Source: Salinarimonas sp046292825
GTDB taxonomy: Bacteria > Pseudomonadota > Alphaproteobacteria > Rhizobiales > Beijerinckiaceae
Direction of reading: 5' to 3'
DNA length: 64,000 nt
NCBI RefSeq assembly: GCF_046292825.1
Contig: NZ_JBKBQG010000017.1
Location: forward strand, 1 to 64,000
Position numbers and translations under genes: made by a program. The notes beneath the pieces are model-generated. The model did not search any database and was not told where the DNA came from. It saw only the letters and a program-made list of their open reading frames with translations. Shown piece after piece: positions 19,925 to 28,877 of this stretch. Each line of letters starts with the position of its first letter. Within the stretch, counting starts at the first letter, position 1.

Positions 19925-19929
19925 CGGGC

Positions 19930-20676
19930 TCACAGGCGCGGCCCCCGACGCGTCTCGTCGTACCAGGCGGGCGCGGCGAGCGCGGGCAGGAGCGCGCGTC
20001 GCTCGGCGCCGGTGACGCCGTGGCGGTGGACGAGGAGATCGCCGTTGCCGTCGATGCCCCGCCGCTCGCCCGCCTTCTCGCGCTTGAGGCGGGCGAGATA
20101 GACGTCCGCGACCTTTCGGAAGCCGCGATTCGCCCACGCATCGACATGCACCATCAGGTGGCGCGCGAAGCTCTCGATCAGAACGCGCGGCTCCCCGAAA
20201 CCCTCCTCCTCGAGCGAGGTCGAGAGCGGCATCAGCCCGCTCTCCGTCAGCGCCATGCGGGCGGCGATGAGCTGGCACCCGAAGACGAGCCAATCGGGCA
20301 CCGCGTCCTCGGGCGTCCCCTCGGGCCAGCCGAGCCGTCCGCCGCCGATCAGCGCGCCGTCGTAATGGATCGTGTCGGGCCACAGGAACTCGACCGATTT
20401 CTCCGGCGGGCAATGGGCCGCGATGGCGTCGGCGACCGCCGCCATGCCGGCGAAGAAGGCGCGGCGCGCCGACACGAGCGGCTCCTCGGGCTCCAGCACG
20501 ACGGCGAATTCGACGAGATCGTAGCGCCCGACATGGACGAGCGTGCCGGCGCCCGCTTCGCCTGCGATGGCGCAGGCATGCGCGAAGGCGTCCCCGCGCT
20601 CGCGCAGGCGCACGGGCGTGAACAGAGGCGGCAGATCGAGCGCGTCGGGCCCGCGCGCGGGTTGCGTCTGCGGCAC
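19930..20676 (-). CDS. Biotin/lipoate protein ligase-like protein of the FDH cluster
   Basis: 248 residues. The fold of the BirA/LplA catalytic domain is suggested by GAGTLVHVGRYDLVEFAVVLEP, the VEFLWPDTIHYDGALIGGGRL block around 110-130 (LplA W-P-N/D-D-I/L, K usually follows) and DWLVFGCQLI. The lysine usual in this position of true ligases is absent (ALIGGG), so ligase activity is doubtful. The GTG at 20676 has GGGAGGAAA upstream. It is the first gene of the minus-strand cluster and divergent from the 4Fe-4S gene. Confidence 0.72.
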   Translation of the reverse strand: MPQTQPARGPDALDLPPLFTPVRLRERGDAFAHACAIAGEAGAGTLVHVGRYDLVEFAVVLEPEEPLVSARRAFFAGMAAVADAIAAHCPPEKSVEFLWPDTIHYDGALIGGGRLGWPEGTPEDAVPDWLVFGCQLIAARMALTESGLMPLSTSLEEEGFGEPRVLIESFARHLMVHVDAWANRGFRKVADVYLARLKREKAGERRGIDGNGDLLVHRHGVTGAERRALLPALAAPAWYDETRRGPRL

Positions 20677-20721
20677 GTTGGCTTTCCTCCCGTCACCGGC
20701 TTTCGGCGGACCGTCTTTGGG

Positions 20722-20752
20722 TCTATTCTAACATAAACCGATTTGCGACAAG
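20722..20752. promoter_or_regulatory. AT-rich divergent promoter region of the FDH accessory genes
   Basis: This stretch is clearly A+T-rich compared with its surroundings, in the 156-base gap between divergent genes. On the minus strand TTGTCG, 15 bases and TAGAAT resemble -35/-10 elements for the lipoate-ligase-like gene. No FNR box was found here. Exact start sites cannot be set by eye. Confidence 0.4.
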
Positions 20753-20832
20753 AGCGACGGACGTGCCGGTGGGGTCGCGGGCACGCCGCAGCCGAAAGTC
20801 GATCCGCCTCGATCCACCGGGAAGAAGCGTCC

Positions 20833-22872
20833 GTGTCCGACACAAAGCGTATCGTTTTCGCCTGCTCGTGCGAAAAGACCATGCCGCTCGACGAGGCCGC
20901 GCTCGCCGCCGGCTGCGGCGGGCGGCTCGAGACGGCGACCCAGCTCTGCGTCTCCGAGATCGAGCGGGTCACGGACGCGCTGATGCGCGGCGAGCGCGTC
21001 ACGATCGGCTGCACCCAGGAGGCGCCGACCTTCGAGGACGCAGCCGAGGATGCCGGGCTCGAGGAGCCCGCTCTCGCCTTCGTCAACATTCGCGAGGCGG
21101 CGGGCTGGTCGCGCGAGGCGAAAGAGGCGGGGCCGAAGATGGCGGCGCTTCTCGCGGCCGCGTCCGTACCGGTCTCGCCCGTGCAGCTCGTCGCGATGGA
21201 ATCGGAGGGCGTGATCCTCATCCTCGGCCGCGACGAGACCGCGATCGAGGCGGGCCGCCGCCTCGCCGATCATCTCGACGTCACCGTGATGCTGGAGCGC
21301 CCCGGCGAGATCGCGCCGCCGCGCCGGGCGGACTTCCCCGTGGTGAAGGGGCGCGTGCGCAAGGCCGCGGGGCATCTCGGCGCCTTTGCGCTCGAAATCG
21401 ACGATTACGCGACCGCCGCCCCGTCCTCGCGCGCGGCGCTCCGCTTCGGCGAGGGGCGCGACGGCGCGCGCTCGGAATGCGACATCGTGCTCGATCTGCG
21501 CGGCGAGCGCCCGCTCTTTCCCGCCGACGATCTGCGTCCGGGCTATCTGCGCGCCGATCCGCGCGATCCGGCCGGCGTCGAGCGGGCGATCTACGAGGCG
21601 CGCGACCTCGTCGGAACCTTCGACAAGCCGAAATACGTCGCCTTCGATCCGGGGCTCTGCGCCCATTCCCGCTCGAAGATCGTGGGCTGCACGCGCTGCC
21701 TCGATCTGTGCCCGACGGGCGCGATCGCGCCCGCCGGCGATCACGTCGCGATCGATCCCCATGTCTGCGCCGGCTGCGGCCAATGCGCGGCCGCCTGCCC
21801 GACGGGGGCGGCGAGCTATGCGATGCCCAATGTCGAGACGCTCGGCGCGCGCCTGCGCACGATGCTGCGGGCCTATGCGCAAGCGGGCGGGCGCGACGCC
21901 GTCCTCCTCTTCCACGACGGCGAGCACGGCGAGCCGATGATCGACGCGCTCGCCCGCTTCGGCGACGGGCTGCCGGCGCGCGCGATCCCCGTCCAGGTGA
22001 ACGAAGTCACGCAGATCGGCCCCGAGATCTTCGCCGCCGCCTTCGCCTATGGTGCGGCCGGCGCGCGGGTGCTCGTGCGCGAAAAACCGAAGCACGAGAT
22101 CGTCGGGCTCGAGCGCACGCTCGCCACCGTCGAGACGATCCTCGTCGCGCTCGGCTTCGGCGAGGCGCCCGTCGGCATCGTCTCGACCGACGATCCGGAC
22201 GCGCTCGGCGCCGCCATGCGCGAGGCCTGCGCGGCGCGCGCGGGGCGGGCGGCGGCGGTGCCGGCCTCCTTCCTCGCGGTGCCGAAGAAGCGCGCGATGC
22301 TCGAACTCGCGTTTCGCGAATTGCACCGCGTCGCGCCAGCGCCCGTGCCGGTCGTCGCGCTCGAGCGGGGCGCGCCCTTCGGCGGGATCGTGGTCGACGT
22401 CGCCGGCTGCACGCTGTGCCTCGCCTGCGTCTCCGCCTGCCCGGCCGACGCGCTCTCCGACAATCCGGACCGCCCGACCGTGCGCTTCACGGAATCGAAC
22501 TGCGTTCAGTGCGGATTGTGCGCGGCGACCTGTCCGGAAAAGGTGATCAGCCTCGAGCCCCGCCTCGATTTCGCCGCCTGGGCCGAGCCCAAGCGGCTGA
22601 TCAAGGAGGAGGAGCCCTATCCGTGCGTCTCCTGCGGCAAGCCCTTCGGCACGCGGGCGACGATCGAGCGCGTGATGGCGAAGCTGTCGGGCACCCATTG
22701 GATGTTCTCCGGCCCCGACGGCGAGCGCCGCTCCCGCGTCCTGCAGATGTGCGAGGATTGCCGCGTCGAGACGGTCGTCAACGACAGCTTCGACCCGCAC
22801 GAGATCGAGCGCATGAAGCCGCGCACCACGGACGATTACCTGCGCGAGCGCAAGAGCGAGACGGAGCACTGA
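20833..22872 (+). CDS. Multi-cluster 4Fe-4S protein of the FDH accessory region
   Basis: 679 residues from a GTG at 20833 (GGAAGAA upstream; further in-frame sequence reaches 20743 but is not protein-like). An N-terminal FACSCEKTM motif is followed by four ferredoxin-type cysteine motifs in two pairs: CTRCLDLCP and CAGCGQCAAACP near 290-325, CTLCLACVSACP and CVQCGLCAATCP near 525-575. A CVSCGKPF..CEDC pair near 600-645 looks like a metal-binding knuckle. Between the pairs lies a domain like those that bind a cluster or flavin in electron-transfer proteins. It likely carries electrons or helps FDH maturation; the acceptor is unknown. Confidence 0.82.
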   Translation: MSDTKRIVFACSCEKTMPLDEAALAAGCGGRLETATQLCVSEIERVTDALMRGERVTIGCTQEAPTFEDAAEDAGLEEPALAFVNIREAAGWSREAKEAGPKMAALLAAASVPVSPVQLVAMESEGVILILGRDETAIEAGRRLADHLDVTVMLERPGEIAPPRRADFPVVKGRVRKAAGHLGAFALEIDDYATAAPSSRAALRFGEGRDGARSECDIVLDLRGERPLFPADDLRPGYLRADPRDPAGVERAIYEARDLVGTFDKPKYVAFDPGLCAHSRSKIVGCTRCLDLCPTGAIAPAGDHVAIDPHVCAGCGQCAAACPTGAASYAMPNVETLGARLRTMLRAYAQAGGRDAVLLFHDGEHGEPMIDALARFGDGLPARAIPVQVNEVTQIGPEIFAAAFAYGAAGARVLVREKPKHEIVGLERTLATVETILVALGFGEAPVGIVSTDDPDALGAAMREACAARAGRAAAVPASFLAVPKKRAMLELAFRELHRVAPAPVPVVALERGAPFGGIVVDVAGCTLCLACVSACPADALSDNPDRPTVRFTESNCVQCGLCAATCPEKVISLEPRLDFAAWAEPKRLIKEEEPYPCVSCGKPFGTRATIERVMAKLSGTHWMFSGPDGERRSRVLQMCEDCRVETVVNDSFDPHEIERMKPRTTDDYLRERKSETEH

Positions 22873-22961
22873 AGCCGGCGGCGGCATGACGCGCCGCCGC
22901 GCCCGAACGCCTCGCCCGCCGCGCCGTTGACCCTCCTCGACGACCCACCGAGGAGGCGATC

Positions 22962-23780
22962 TTGGGTGAGACCGGCATCAGGCTCGATCTGACGGGCCAG
23001 ACGGCGATCGTGACGGGCGCGTCTTCCGGCATCGGCGCGGGGATCGCGCGGCTGTTCGGGCGCGCCGGCGCGAACGTCGTGATCAATTACCGATCGAGCG
23101 AGGACGGCGCGCGCGAGACGCTCCGCGCGATCGAGGATGCGGGCGGCACGGGCCGCATCGTGCAGGCGGACGTGTCGCAGGAGGGCGACGTGAAGCGCCT
23201 GTTCGAGGAGGCGTGCGACGCCTTCGGCACCGTCCACGTGCTCATCGCCAATGCCGGCCTCCAGCGCGACGCGCCCGCCCACGAGATGAGCCTCGCGGAT
23301 TGGAAGACCGTTCTCGACGTCAACCTCACCGGCCAGTTCCTCTGCGCGCGCGAGGCGATCCGGCTGTTTCGCGCGCGAGGCCCGGTGCCGGAGGTATGCC
23401 CGGCGCTCGGCAAGATCGTGTGCATCTCCTCCGTCCACCAGTTCATCCCCTGGTCGGGGCGCGTGAACTATGCGGCGTCGAAGGGCGGACTCCTCCTGAT
23501 GATGCAGTCGCTCGCGCAGGAATATGCGGGGGAGAAGATCCGCATCAACGCCATCGCGCCCGGCGCGATCAAGACCGCCATCAACCGCTCCTCCTGGGAC
23601 GACCCGGCCGAGCGCGAAAAGCTCCTGGATCTCATCCCCTATGGCCGCATCGGCGAGAGCGAGGACGTCGCCCGCGCAGCCCTGTGGCTCGCGAGCGACG
23701 CCAGCGACTACGTCACCGGCGAGACGCTGGTGGTGGACGGCGGAATGGCGCTCTATCCGGGGTTCCGGGAGGGAGGGTGA
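22962..23780 (+). CDS. Short-chain dehydrogenase/reductase, glucose 1-dehydrogenase-like
   Basis: 272 residues from a TTG at 22962 with GAGGAGG upstream. The cofactor loop TGASSGIGAG lies at about 18-27, NAGLQ near 97, the catalytic Ser in ISSVHQF, Tyr170 and Lys174 (NYAASKGG), and the C-terminal VTGETLVVDGGM. This is a classical NAD(P)(H)-dependent SDR. The sequence suits glucose 1-dehydrogenase or 3-oxoacyl reductase-like enzymes but substrate is not determined. It follows the 4Fe-4S gene by 89 bases and may share its transcript. Confidence 0.85.
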   Translation: MGETGIRLDLTGQTAIVTGASSGIGAGIARLFGRAGANVVINYRSSEDGARETLRAIEDAGGTGRIVQADVSQEGDVKRLFEEACDAFGTVHVLIANAGLQRDAPAHEMSLADWKTVLDVNLTGQFLCAREAIRLFRARGPVPEVCPALGKIVCISSVHQFIPWSGRVNYAASKGGLLLMMQSLAQEYAGEKIRINAIAPGAIKTAINRSSWDDPAEREKLLDLIPYGRIGESEDVARAALWLASDASDYVTGETLVVDGGMALYPGFREGG

Positions 23781-23875
23781 CGCCCCCCGCCAAGGCGAGG
23801 GACGTCCGTCGCGCTCCCTCGCTTTCGCTCGAGAAGCCTCTCCTTTCCCGGAGAGCTCGTACAATCTCCAAGGGT

Positions 23876-24053
23876 TGTCATCCCGGGCCGCGAAGCGGAC
23901 CCGGGACCCATACGCTCCACGACCGCACGAGCGCGCATGCCGCGCTCGCTGCGCTACTTTGGAGCGTCGCTCGTCGGAGAAACGCAGCCTACAGGCTGCG
24001 ACTGAGACGTGGTGGTTATGGGTCCCGGATCGCCTTCGGCGTCCGGGATGACA
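23876..24053. repeat. Family B palindromic intergenic repeat, copy B2
   Basis: 178 bp with TGTCATCCCGGG and CCGGGATGACA ends. Relative to B1 it is inverted, carrying CGCAGCCTACAGGCTGCG in the right half. It lies between the convergent SDR and phosphoesterase genes and fills most of that 292-base gap. Confidence 0.88.
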
Positions 24054-24072
24054 CCCCAAACGATGCAGTTTT

Positions 24073-25848
24073 CTATGGGGCCGGACGTCCGTCGCGCTCC
24101 TCCTCGGACAGGAGGGCGATGCGCTCCGGGGCGTGGAGGGCCAGCGTGGTGCCGGGGCCGGGGCCGAAGCGGTGGACGTAGAAGGCGGCGCTCTCGGCGG
24201 GGCTCATCACGGGGGAGGGGGCGGAGAGGATCCGCGTCTCGCCCGACGCGCCGATCCAGTCGATATGACGGTGGCCGTGCATCACGACGATGCGGCGCCC
24301 GAGCGGCTGCAGGAGGCGCACGAACGAGCTCGCGTTGATGAGCGCGGTCCCGATCCGCGCCGCGAAGCGCACGGCCTTGGGGAATTCCACCACGTGGTGG
24401 TGCAGCGCGACGAGGAAGCGCGCCTTGGGGAACTCGCGCGTCGCGGTCACGAGGTCGCGGCTCTGCTCGGCCGAGATCAGCCCGAGCGCGTTCGTGAAGG
24501 AGAAATGCGTCTCGGCGTTCGAGTTGAGGAGGATCACGCCGAGCCCGTCCGGCCGCTCGGGCGGCAGCACCATGGGGAAGATCTGGTCCCAGAGGGCGCC
24601 GAGCCGCAGCGAAAGCGCGTAGCTCCCCGTCTCCGCGAAGTCGCGCATCGCCTCGCGATGGGGCTCGAGCGCGGTCTCCAGCGTCTGGTCGAAGCGGCCG
24701 GTGTCGCGGTCGATCACGAGAACGCGCTCGCCCTGGATCGCGGCGATGGCCGAGAGCATGCGCATCTGGCGCAGCGTCTTGCCGGTGCTCGTCGGCAATT
24801 CGAGGCGGGCCGGGTTGGCGCGGTCCACGACGTTGAGATCGTGGTTGCCGGGGATCACGAGGGTGCGCGCGAGGAGCTCGGGATAGGCGCCGAGCGCCTC
24901 GTGGAAGGCGGCCCATTCGGTCGAGCGGCCGCCATCGGTCATGTCCCCGCTCATCAGGACGAGGTCGACCGGCCGCGCCGCGTGCGCCTGCGCGAGACGG
25001 GCGAGCGCTCGGGCGACCCGCTCGTTGCCGCGCGGCCCCGAGCGCCCGGCCTCGAGACGGAACTCGTAGGGGCCGCCGACGGCGTGGAGATCGGTCAGAT
25101 GCGCGACGCGCCAGGTCTTGGCCCCCTCCGGGGGATCGTCGTCGAAACGGTCGAGCGCGCGCGCGGGCGGCATCGTCGCGTCGGCAAGGCTCCAGAACAG
25201 GGAGGCGGCGGCGAGGAAGATCCCGATGATGACGACGCTGTTCGCCAAGGTCGGCACGATCAGGCGCTGGGGGAAGCGCAGGTCGAAGAAGTTGCCCGCC
25301 CAGCGCGATGACGGCCAGGCGAGGGAGACGATCCAGATCGCGAGCACGCACACGATCAGCCCGGCCGTCGCCGTGGCGAGCGAATGGAGATGGGCGCGCG
25401 TCCCCGGCGCGAGGCGCGAGGGCACGATCCGCTCGCCGAGATGGCGCAGGCTCTCGCGGAAGAGGACGTAGACCGGCTGGACGACGAGCGAGATCAACGA
25501 CCAGAAGCTGCGCTCCGTCGTGCGGTAGAGCGGGCGGCCGCCGAACCAGGCGAGCGCGAGGGCGAGCGCGAGCGTCACCACGGGCGCGAGATCGGAGACG
25601 ATCTCGGCCGAGCGCCGGGACAGGAGCCCGTACCAGCCCGTGATGAGGAGCGGCGCGAGCCCCAGCAGCACCGCCGGAAAGACGATCATGATGACGAGGG
25701 CGAGCGCGAGCTTCAGGAAGTTGAGCTCGACGATCATGCTCCCCGCGATCGCGAGGAGCGAACGGTGCCGCGGGCTCGACGCGTCGTCCTCGACGTCGCC
25801 GCGGCGCGGATCGATGATGAAGCGGTCTTGGCCGGCTCGCTCGGGCAC
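24073..25848 (-). CDS. Membrane-anchored metallophosphoesterase
   Basis: 591 residues from a GTG at 25848; an ATG at 25737 just before the first helix is an alternative. The N-terminal 240 residues contain four or five membrane helices (around 40-65, 85-105, 155-180, 200-225). The calcineurin-like phosphoesterase domain follows: HLTDLHAVG, LVLMSGDMTDGG, VIPGNHDLN, LVALHHHVVEF and MHGHRHIDWIG supply the usual Asp, His and Asn metal ligands. Domain topology suggests a cytoplasmic-side hydrolase. Natural substrate is unknown; lipid or cyclic nucleotide phosphodiesters are possible. Confidence 0.85.
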   Translation of the reverse strand: MPERAGQDRFIIDPRRGDVEDDASSPRHRSLLAIAGSMIVELNFLKLALALVIMIVFPAVLLGLAPLLITGWYGLLSRRSAEIVSDLAPVVTLALALALAWFGGRPLYRTTERSFWSLISLVVQPVYVLFRESLRHLGERIVPSRLAPGTRAHLHSLATATAGLIVCVLAIWIVSLAWPSSRWAGNFFDLRFPQRLIVPTLANSVVIIGIFLAAASLFWSLADATMPPARALDRFDDDPPEGAKTWRVAHLTDLHAVGGPYEFRLEAGRSGPRGNERVARALARLAQAHAARPVDLVLMSGDMTDGGRSTEWAAFHEALGAYPELLARTLVIPGNHDLNVVDRANPARLELPTSTGKTLRQMRMLSAIAAIQGERVLVIDRDTGRFDQTLETALEPHREAMRDFAETGSYALSLRLGALWDQIFPMVLPPERPDGLGVILLNSNAETHFSFTNALGLISAEQSRDLVTATREFPKARFLVALHHHVVEFPKAVRFAARIGTALINASSFVRLLQPLGRRIVVMHGHRHIDWIGASGETRILSAPSPVMSPAESAAFYVHRFGPGPGTTLALHAPERIALLSEEERDGRPAP

Positions 25849-25923
25849 GCGTCGAGATGATCCTCTGCGGGTCGCGAGAAGGTGCCCCGTGAGGCCCGGC
25901 GGAGCAAGCGCAATCGCGCGGGC

Positions 25924-26673
25924 TCAGGTGTCGAAGCGCACCCAACCCTGCGGCATCAGCCGCTCCTGGGGCAGGAAGCGCGCCTTGTAGGCCATCTTGC
26001 GCGAGCCCTCGACCCAATAGCCGAGATAGACGTAAGGCAGCCCCATCGCATGGGCGCGGGCGATGTGGTCGAGGATCACGAAGCTGCCGAGCGAGCGGTC
26101 GGACAGCTCGGGATCGTAGAACGAATAGACCATGGACAGGCCGTCCGCGAGGACGTCGGTCAGGCAGGTCGCGACGAGCGGCCCGGTGCCGCGCCCGTTG
26201 ATCCCGCTGTCGGGCCCGCGGCGGCGATATTCGACGAGACGCGTGTCGATGTGGCTGTCCTCGATCATCATCGCGTAATCGAGAACGGTCATGTCGATCA
26301 TGCCGCCGTCGGAATGGCGGCTGTCGAGATAGCGGCGGAAGAGGGTGTACTGCTCGGAGCTCGGCTGATTCGGCCCGAGCGCGCCGATCAGGTCCCGATT
26401 CGCCTTGAGCACCCGGCGGAAGCTCGCGGAGGGGGCGAACTCCGCCACCGGCACGCGCACCGAGACGCAGGCCCGGCAGGTCTCGCAGGCGGGGCGGTAG
26501 GCGATCGTCTGCGAGCGGCGAAACCCGCCATGGGTGAGGATGTCGTTGAGCTCGCCCGCGCGGCGCCCAACGAGATGGGTGAAGACCTTCCGCTCCTCCT
26601 TGCCGGGCAGGTAGGGGCAGGGGGAGGGCGCCGTCAGGAAGAATTGCGGCGTATCGCGGGAATGGCTGGTCAC
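25924..26673 (-). CDS. bpt: Aspartate/glutamate leucyltransferase (N-end rule)
   Basis: 249 residues from a GTG at 26673, with GAGGTGA upstream. The N-terminal FFLTAPSPCPYLPGKEERKVFTHL-type region and the CETCRAC cluster are characteristic of the ATE1/Bpt family. FRRYLDSRHSDGGM and YLGYWVEGSRKMAYKARF are in the conserved C-terminal domain. Bacterial Bpt adds leucine from Leu-tRNA to proteins with N-terminal Asp or Glu, marking them for ClpS/ClpAP. It lies 75 bases before the membrane phosphoesterase on the same strand. No gene was found between 26674 and 26871. Confidence 0.92.
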   Translation of the reverse strand: MTSHSRDTPQFFLTAPSPCPYLPGKEERKVFTHLVGRRAGELNDILTHGGFRRSQTIAYRPACETCRACVSVRVPVAEFAPSASFRRVLKANRDLIGALGPNQPSSEQYTLFRRYLDSRHSDGGMIDMTVLDYAMMIEDSHIDTRLVEYRRRGPDSGINGRGTGPLVATCLTDVLADGLSMVYSFYDPELSDRSLGSFVILDHIARAHAMGLPYVYLGYWVEGSRKMAYKARFLPQERLMPQGWVRFDT

Positions 26674-26871
26674 GCTCGTCTCACCTCGCGGCCGGGCGGC
26701 CGGGCTCGTCTGTCATGAGGATAGCACCGGCTGCGCCGACGACAATGATCGCGGCCGTTGAAATCGCTGCCCGCGAGGGCGGTTTTTTGGCGCGCTGCGG
26801 CGTGACGCAGGGGAAGAGGCGGCGGAGCGCGAGGCCTTGCCCCGCCTGAACGGGGGGCTGAAGCCACCCCG

Positions 26872-27063
26872 TGTCATCCCCGGCCGGAGCACGCACAGCG
26901 TGCGCAGGGGAAGGGGACCCACCACAGGAAGGCGCTTGCGGAGCAAGCTCTCGCGCCGCCGACCAGGCGGCTCGTCGCCGCAATTATCGTGTGCTCCGCA
27001 CACATCTTTGCGCTGGGTCCCCTTCCCCTGCGCACGCTTTGCGTGCTTCGGCCGGGGATGACA
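26872..27063. repeat. Family C palindromic intergenic repeat, copy C1
   Basis: About 192 bp, from TGTCATCCCCGGCCGGAGCA to GGCCGGGGATGACA. Inner arms are AGGGGAAGGGGACCCA / TGGGTCCCCTTCCCCT. Other copies are at 29675-29864 and 44818-45007. The outer ends share the TGTCATCC/GGATGACA form with family B. It lies between bpt and the RDD gene. Confidence 0.88.
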
Positions 27064-27088
27064 CCCTGGTGCTGGTTCTCGAATTCCC

Positions 27089-27580
27089 TTACGCCGCGTC
27101 GGCGCGCACGACGACGATGTCGACGAGAAGGTCGTGGCCGAGGCGCCGGTCGGAGCGGGCGAAGCCGATCACGACGTCGATCACCCAGAGGAGGAAGGTC
27201 GAGGCTGCGAGCCAGAACAGGAGCGCGTGCACGCCCGCGGTGAGCACGTCGACGCGCTTCGGCGAGGCCGCGCGCAGGACCCTGAGGCCCGTGAGCCGCA
27301 TGCCGATCGTCGCCTGGTTGGCGCCCCCGACGGTCATCGCGCTGTAGAGGAGGCCGACGCCGGGCACCAGGATCGCGAACAAAGCCCAGGCGAGCCCGAA
27401 GGTGAGCACCCCGAGCACCAGGATCGCGAAGCCGAACATCATCACGAGGGCCGAGATGACGATGAAGTCGACGCAGAAGGCGACGAGCCGGCGACCCAGC
27501 ACGCCGTCCGTCGCGCGGTCGTAATCGACCGGGGGGTAGATCTCGATCGCAGCATCGGAAATGCGGCGCGGCTCGTTCAC
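27089..27580 (-). CDS. RDD family membrane protein
   Basis: 163 residues from the GTG at 27580, which has GAGGAG seven bases upstream; a GTG at 27595 overlapping the ilvA stop is the alternative. GRRLVAFCVDFIVISALV (about residues 30-48) holds the Arg and Asp of the RDD signature. Four hydrophobic segments (about 35-52, 58-90, 118-140) follow, with GGANQATIGMRLTGLRV. RDD proteins are small inner-membrane proteins; some act as Na+/H+ or Li+ transporters but most have no known role. It is directly downstream of ilvA. Confidence 0.82.
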   Translation of the reverse strand: MNEPRRISDAAIEIYPPVDYDRATDGVLGRRLVAFCVDFIVISALVMMFGFAILVLGVLTFGLAWALFAILVPGVGLLYSAMTVGGANQATIGMRLTGLRVLRAASPKRVDVLTAGVHALLFWLAASTFLLWVIDVVIGFARSDRRLGHDLLVDIVVVRADAA

Positions 27581-27591
27581 GTGTCGTCTCC

Positions 27592-28854
27592 TCACAAGCC
27601 CGTCGTGGCCTGCGAGAGGCCGCGCGGATCGATGCGCATCGGCGCGTAGCCGTCCTCGGCCAGCGCCGCGAAGATCTGCCGCGTATGGGCGGCATCCCGC
27701 GTCTCGACCGTGACGTCCACCGTCACGCCCTTGGCGGGAACGTCTAGATAGAGACGACCATGCGAGACTTCCAGGATGTTGGCGCCGAGCGCGCCGAGCC
27801 GGCTCGCGACGCGGCCGAGGAGGCCCGGGCGGTCGTCGGACGTGATGCGGAAGGAGACGATGCGCTCGTCGCGCTCGAGCTCGCGCACCATCACCGAGGC
27901 GAGGAGGCGCGCGTCGATGTTGCCGCCGCAGAGCACCACGCCGACGCGCTGCCCTGCGAAGAGATCGGGCCGCGCCAGCATCGCCGCGAGGCCCGCCGCG
28001 CCCGCGCCCTCCGCCATGGTGCGCAGGAGCGTCGCCGAGAGGTTCACCGCCCGCTCGATCTCCGGCTCGTCCACGACGACGATGGTCTCGACGAGGTCGC
28101 GCACGATGGGGATCGCGAGCCGACCGGCATTCTTCACCGCGATGCCCTCCGCGAGGCTCGCGCCGCCGACGGCGAGGCTTTCGCCGGTGAGCGCGTTGTG
28201 CATGGAGGGGTAGAGCCGCGCCTCGACGCCGACGATTCGGATCTGCGGCCGCAGCGCCTTCGCGGCGACCGCGATCCCGGAGATCAGCCCGCCGCCGCCG
28301 ATCGGCACGACGAGCATGTCGAGATCGGGCGCCTCCGCGAGCATCTCGAGCGCAATGGTGCCCTGGCCTGCCATCACGAGCGGGTCGTCGTAGGGGTGGA
28401 CGAAGACGAGGCCCTGCTCGGCCTCGAGCCGATGCGCCTCGGTCTCCGATTCGGACAGGGTCTCGCCGACGAGGACCACGTTCGCGCCATAGCCGCGGGT
28501 GTTCTCGACCTTCACGAGGGGCGTCGAGGCGGGCATCACGATGGTGGCGGGCACGCCGAGGCGCTGGGCGTGGTAGGCGACGGCCTGGGCGTGGTTGCCC
28601 GCCGACATCGCGACGACGCCGCGGGCGCGCTCGTCGGCGTCGAGCGCCGCGAGCCGGTTCGCCGCCCCGCGCTCCTTGAACGAGCCCGTCGCCTGCAGCG
28701 TCTCGAGCTTGAGGGACAGGCGCGCGCCGAGCCGATCGGAGAGCCGCGGCGCGGCGACGAGGGGCGTGCGCGCGACATGGGCCGCGATCGTCGCCGCCGC
28801 CGCCTCGACGTCGGCGAGGGAGATGGCGTGGGAGAGGGGAGTTTCGTCGCTCAC
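27592..28854 (-). CDS. ilvA: Threonine ammonia-lyase (threonine dehydratase), PLP-dependent
   Basis: 420 residues from a GTG at 28854. Lys60 in TGSFKERGA forms the PLP Schiff base; SAGNHAQA, the glycine loop GGGGLISG and CGGNID bind the cofactor phosphate. From about 325 to the end an ACT-like domain is present (FRITSDDRPGLLGRVASRLG), which in this class mediates amino-acid or nucleotide control. It converts threonine to 2-oxobutanoate for isoleucine synthesis. The start lies 23 bases after the MBL gene stop, so it is probably cotranscribed. Confidence 0.92.
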   Translation of the reverse strand: MSDETPLSHAISLADVEAAAATIAAHVARTPLVAAPRLSDRLGARLSLKLETLQATGSFKERGAANRLAALDADERARGVVAMSAGNHAQAVAYHAQRLGVPATIVMPASTPLVKVENTRGYGANVVLVGETLSESETEAHRLEAEQGLVFVHPYDDPLVMAGQGTIALEMLAEAPDLDMLVVPIGGGGLISGIAVAAKALRPQIRIVGVEARLYPSMHNALTGESLAVGGASLAEGIAVKNAGRLAIPIVRDLVETIVVVDEPEIERAVNLSATLLRTMAEGAGAAGLAAMLARPDLFAGQRVGVVLCGGNIDARLLASVMVRELERDERIVSFRITSDDRPGLLGRVASRLGALGANILEVSHGRLYLDVPAKGVTVDVTVETRDAAHTRQIFAALAEDGYAPMRIDPRGLSQATTGL

Positions 28855-28877
28855 GTTGGCCCGCGCCGAGGCGCCTC

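Noticed and set aside
26714..26848. Possible 44-residue plus-strand peptide between bpt and repeat C1
   Set aside because: No ribosome site, no family resemblance and high-GC bias alone can explain the open frame.
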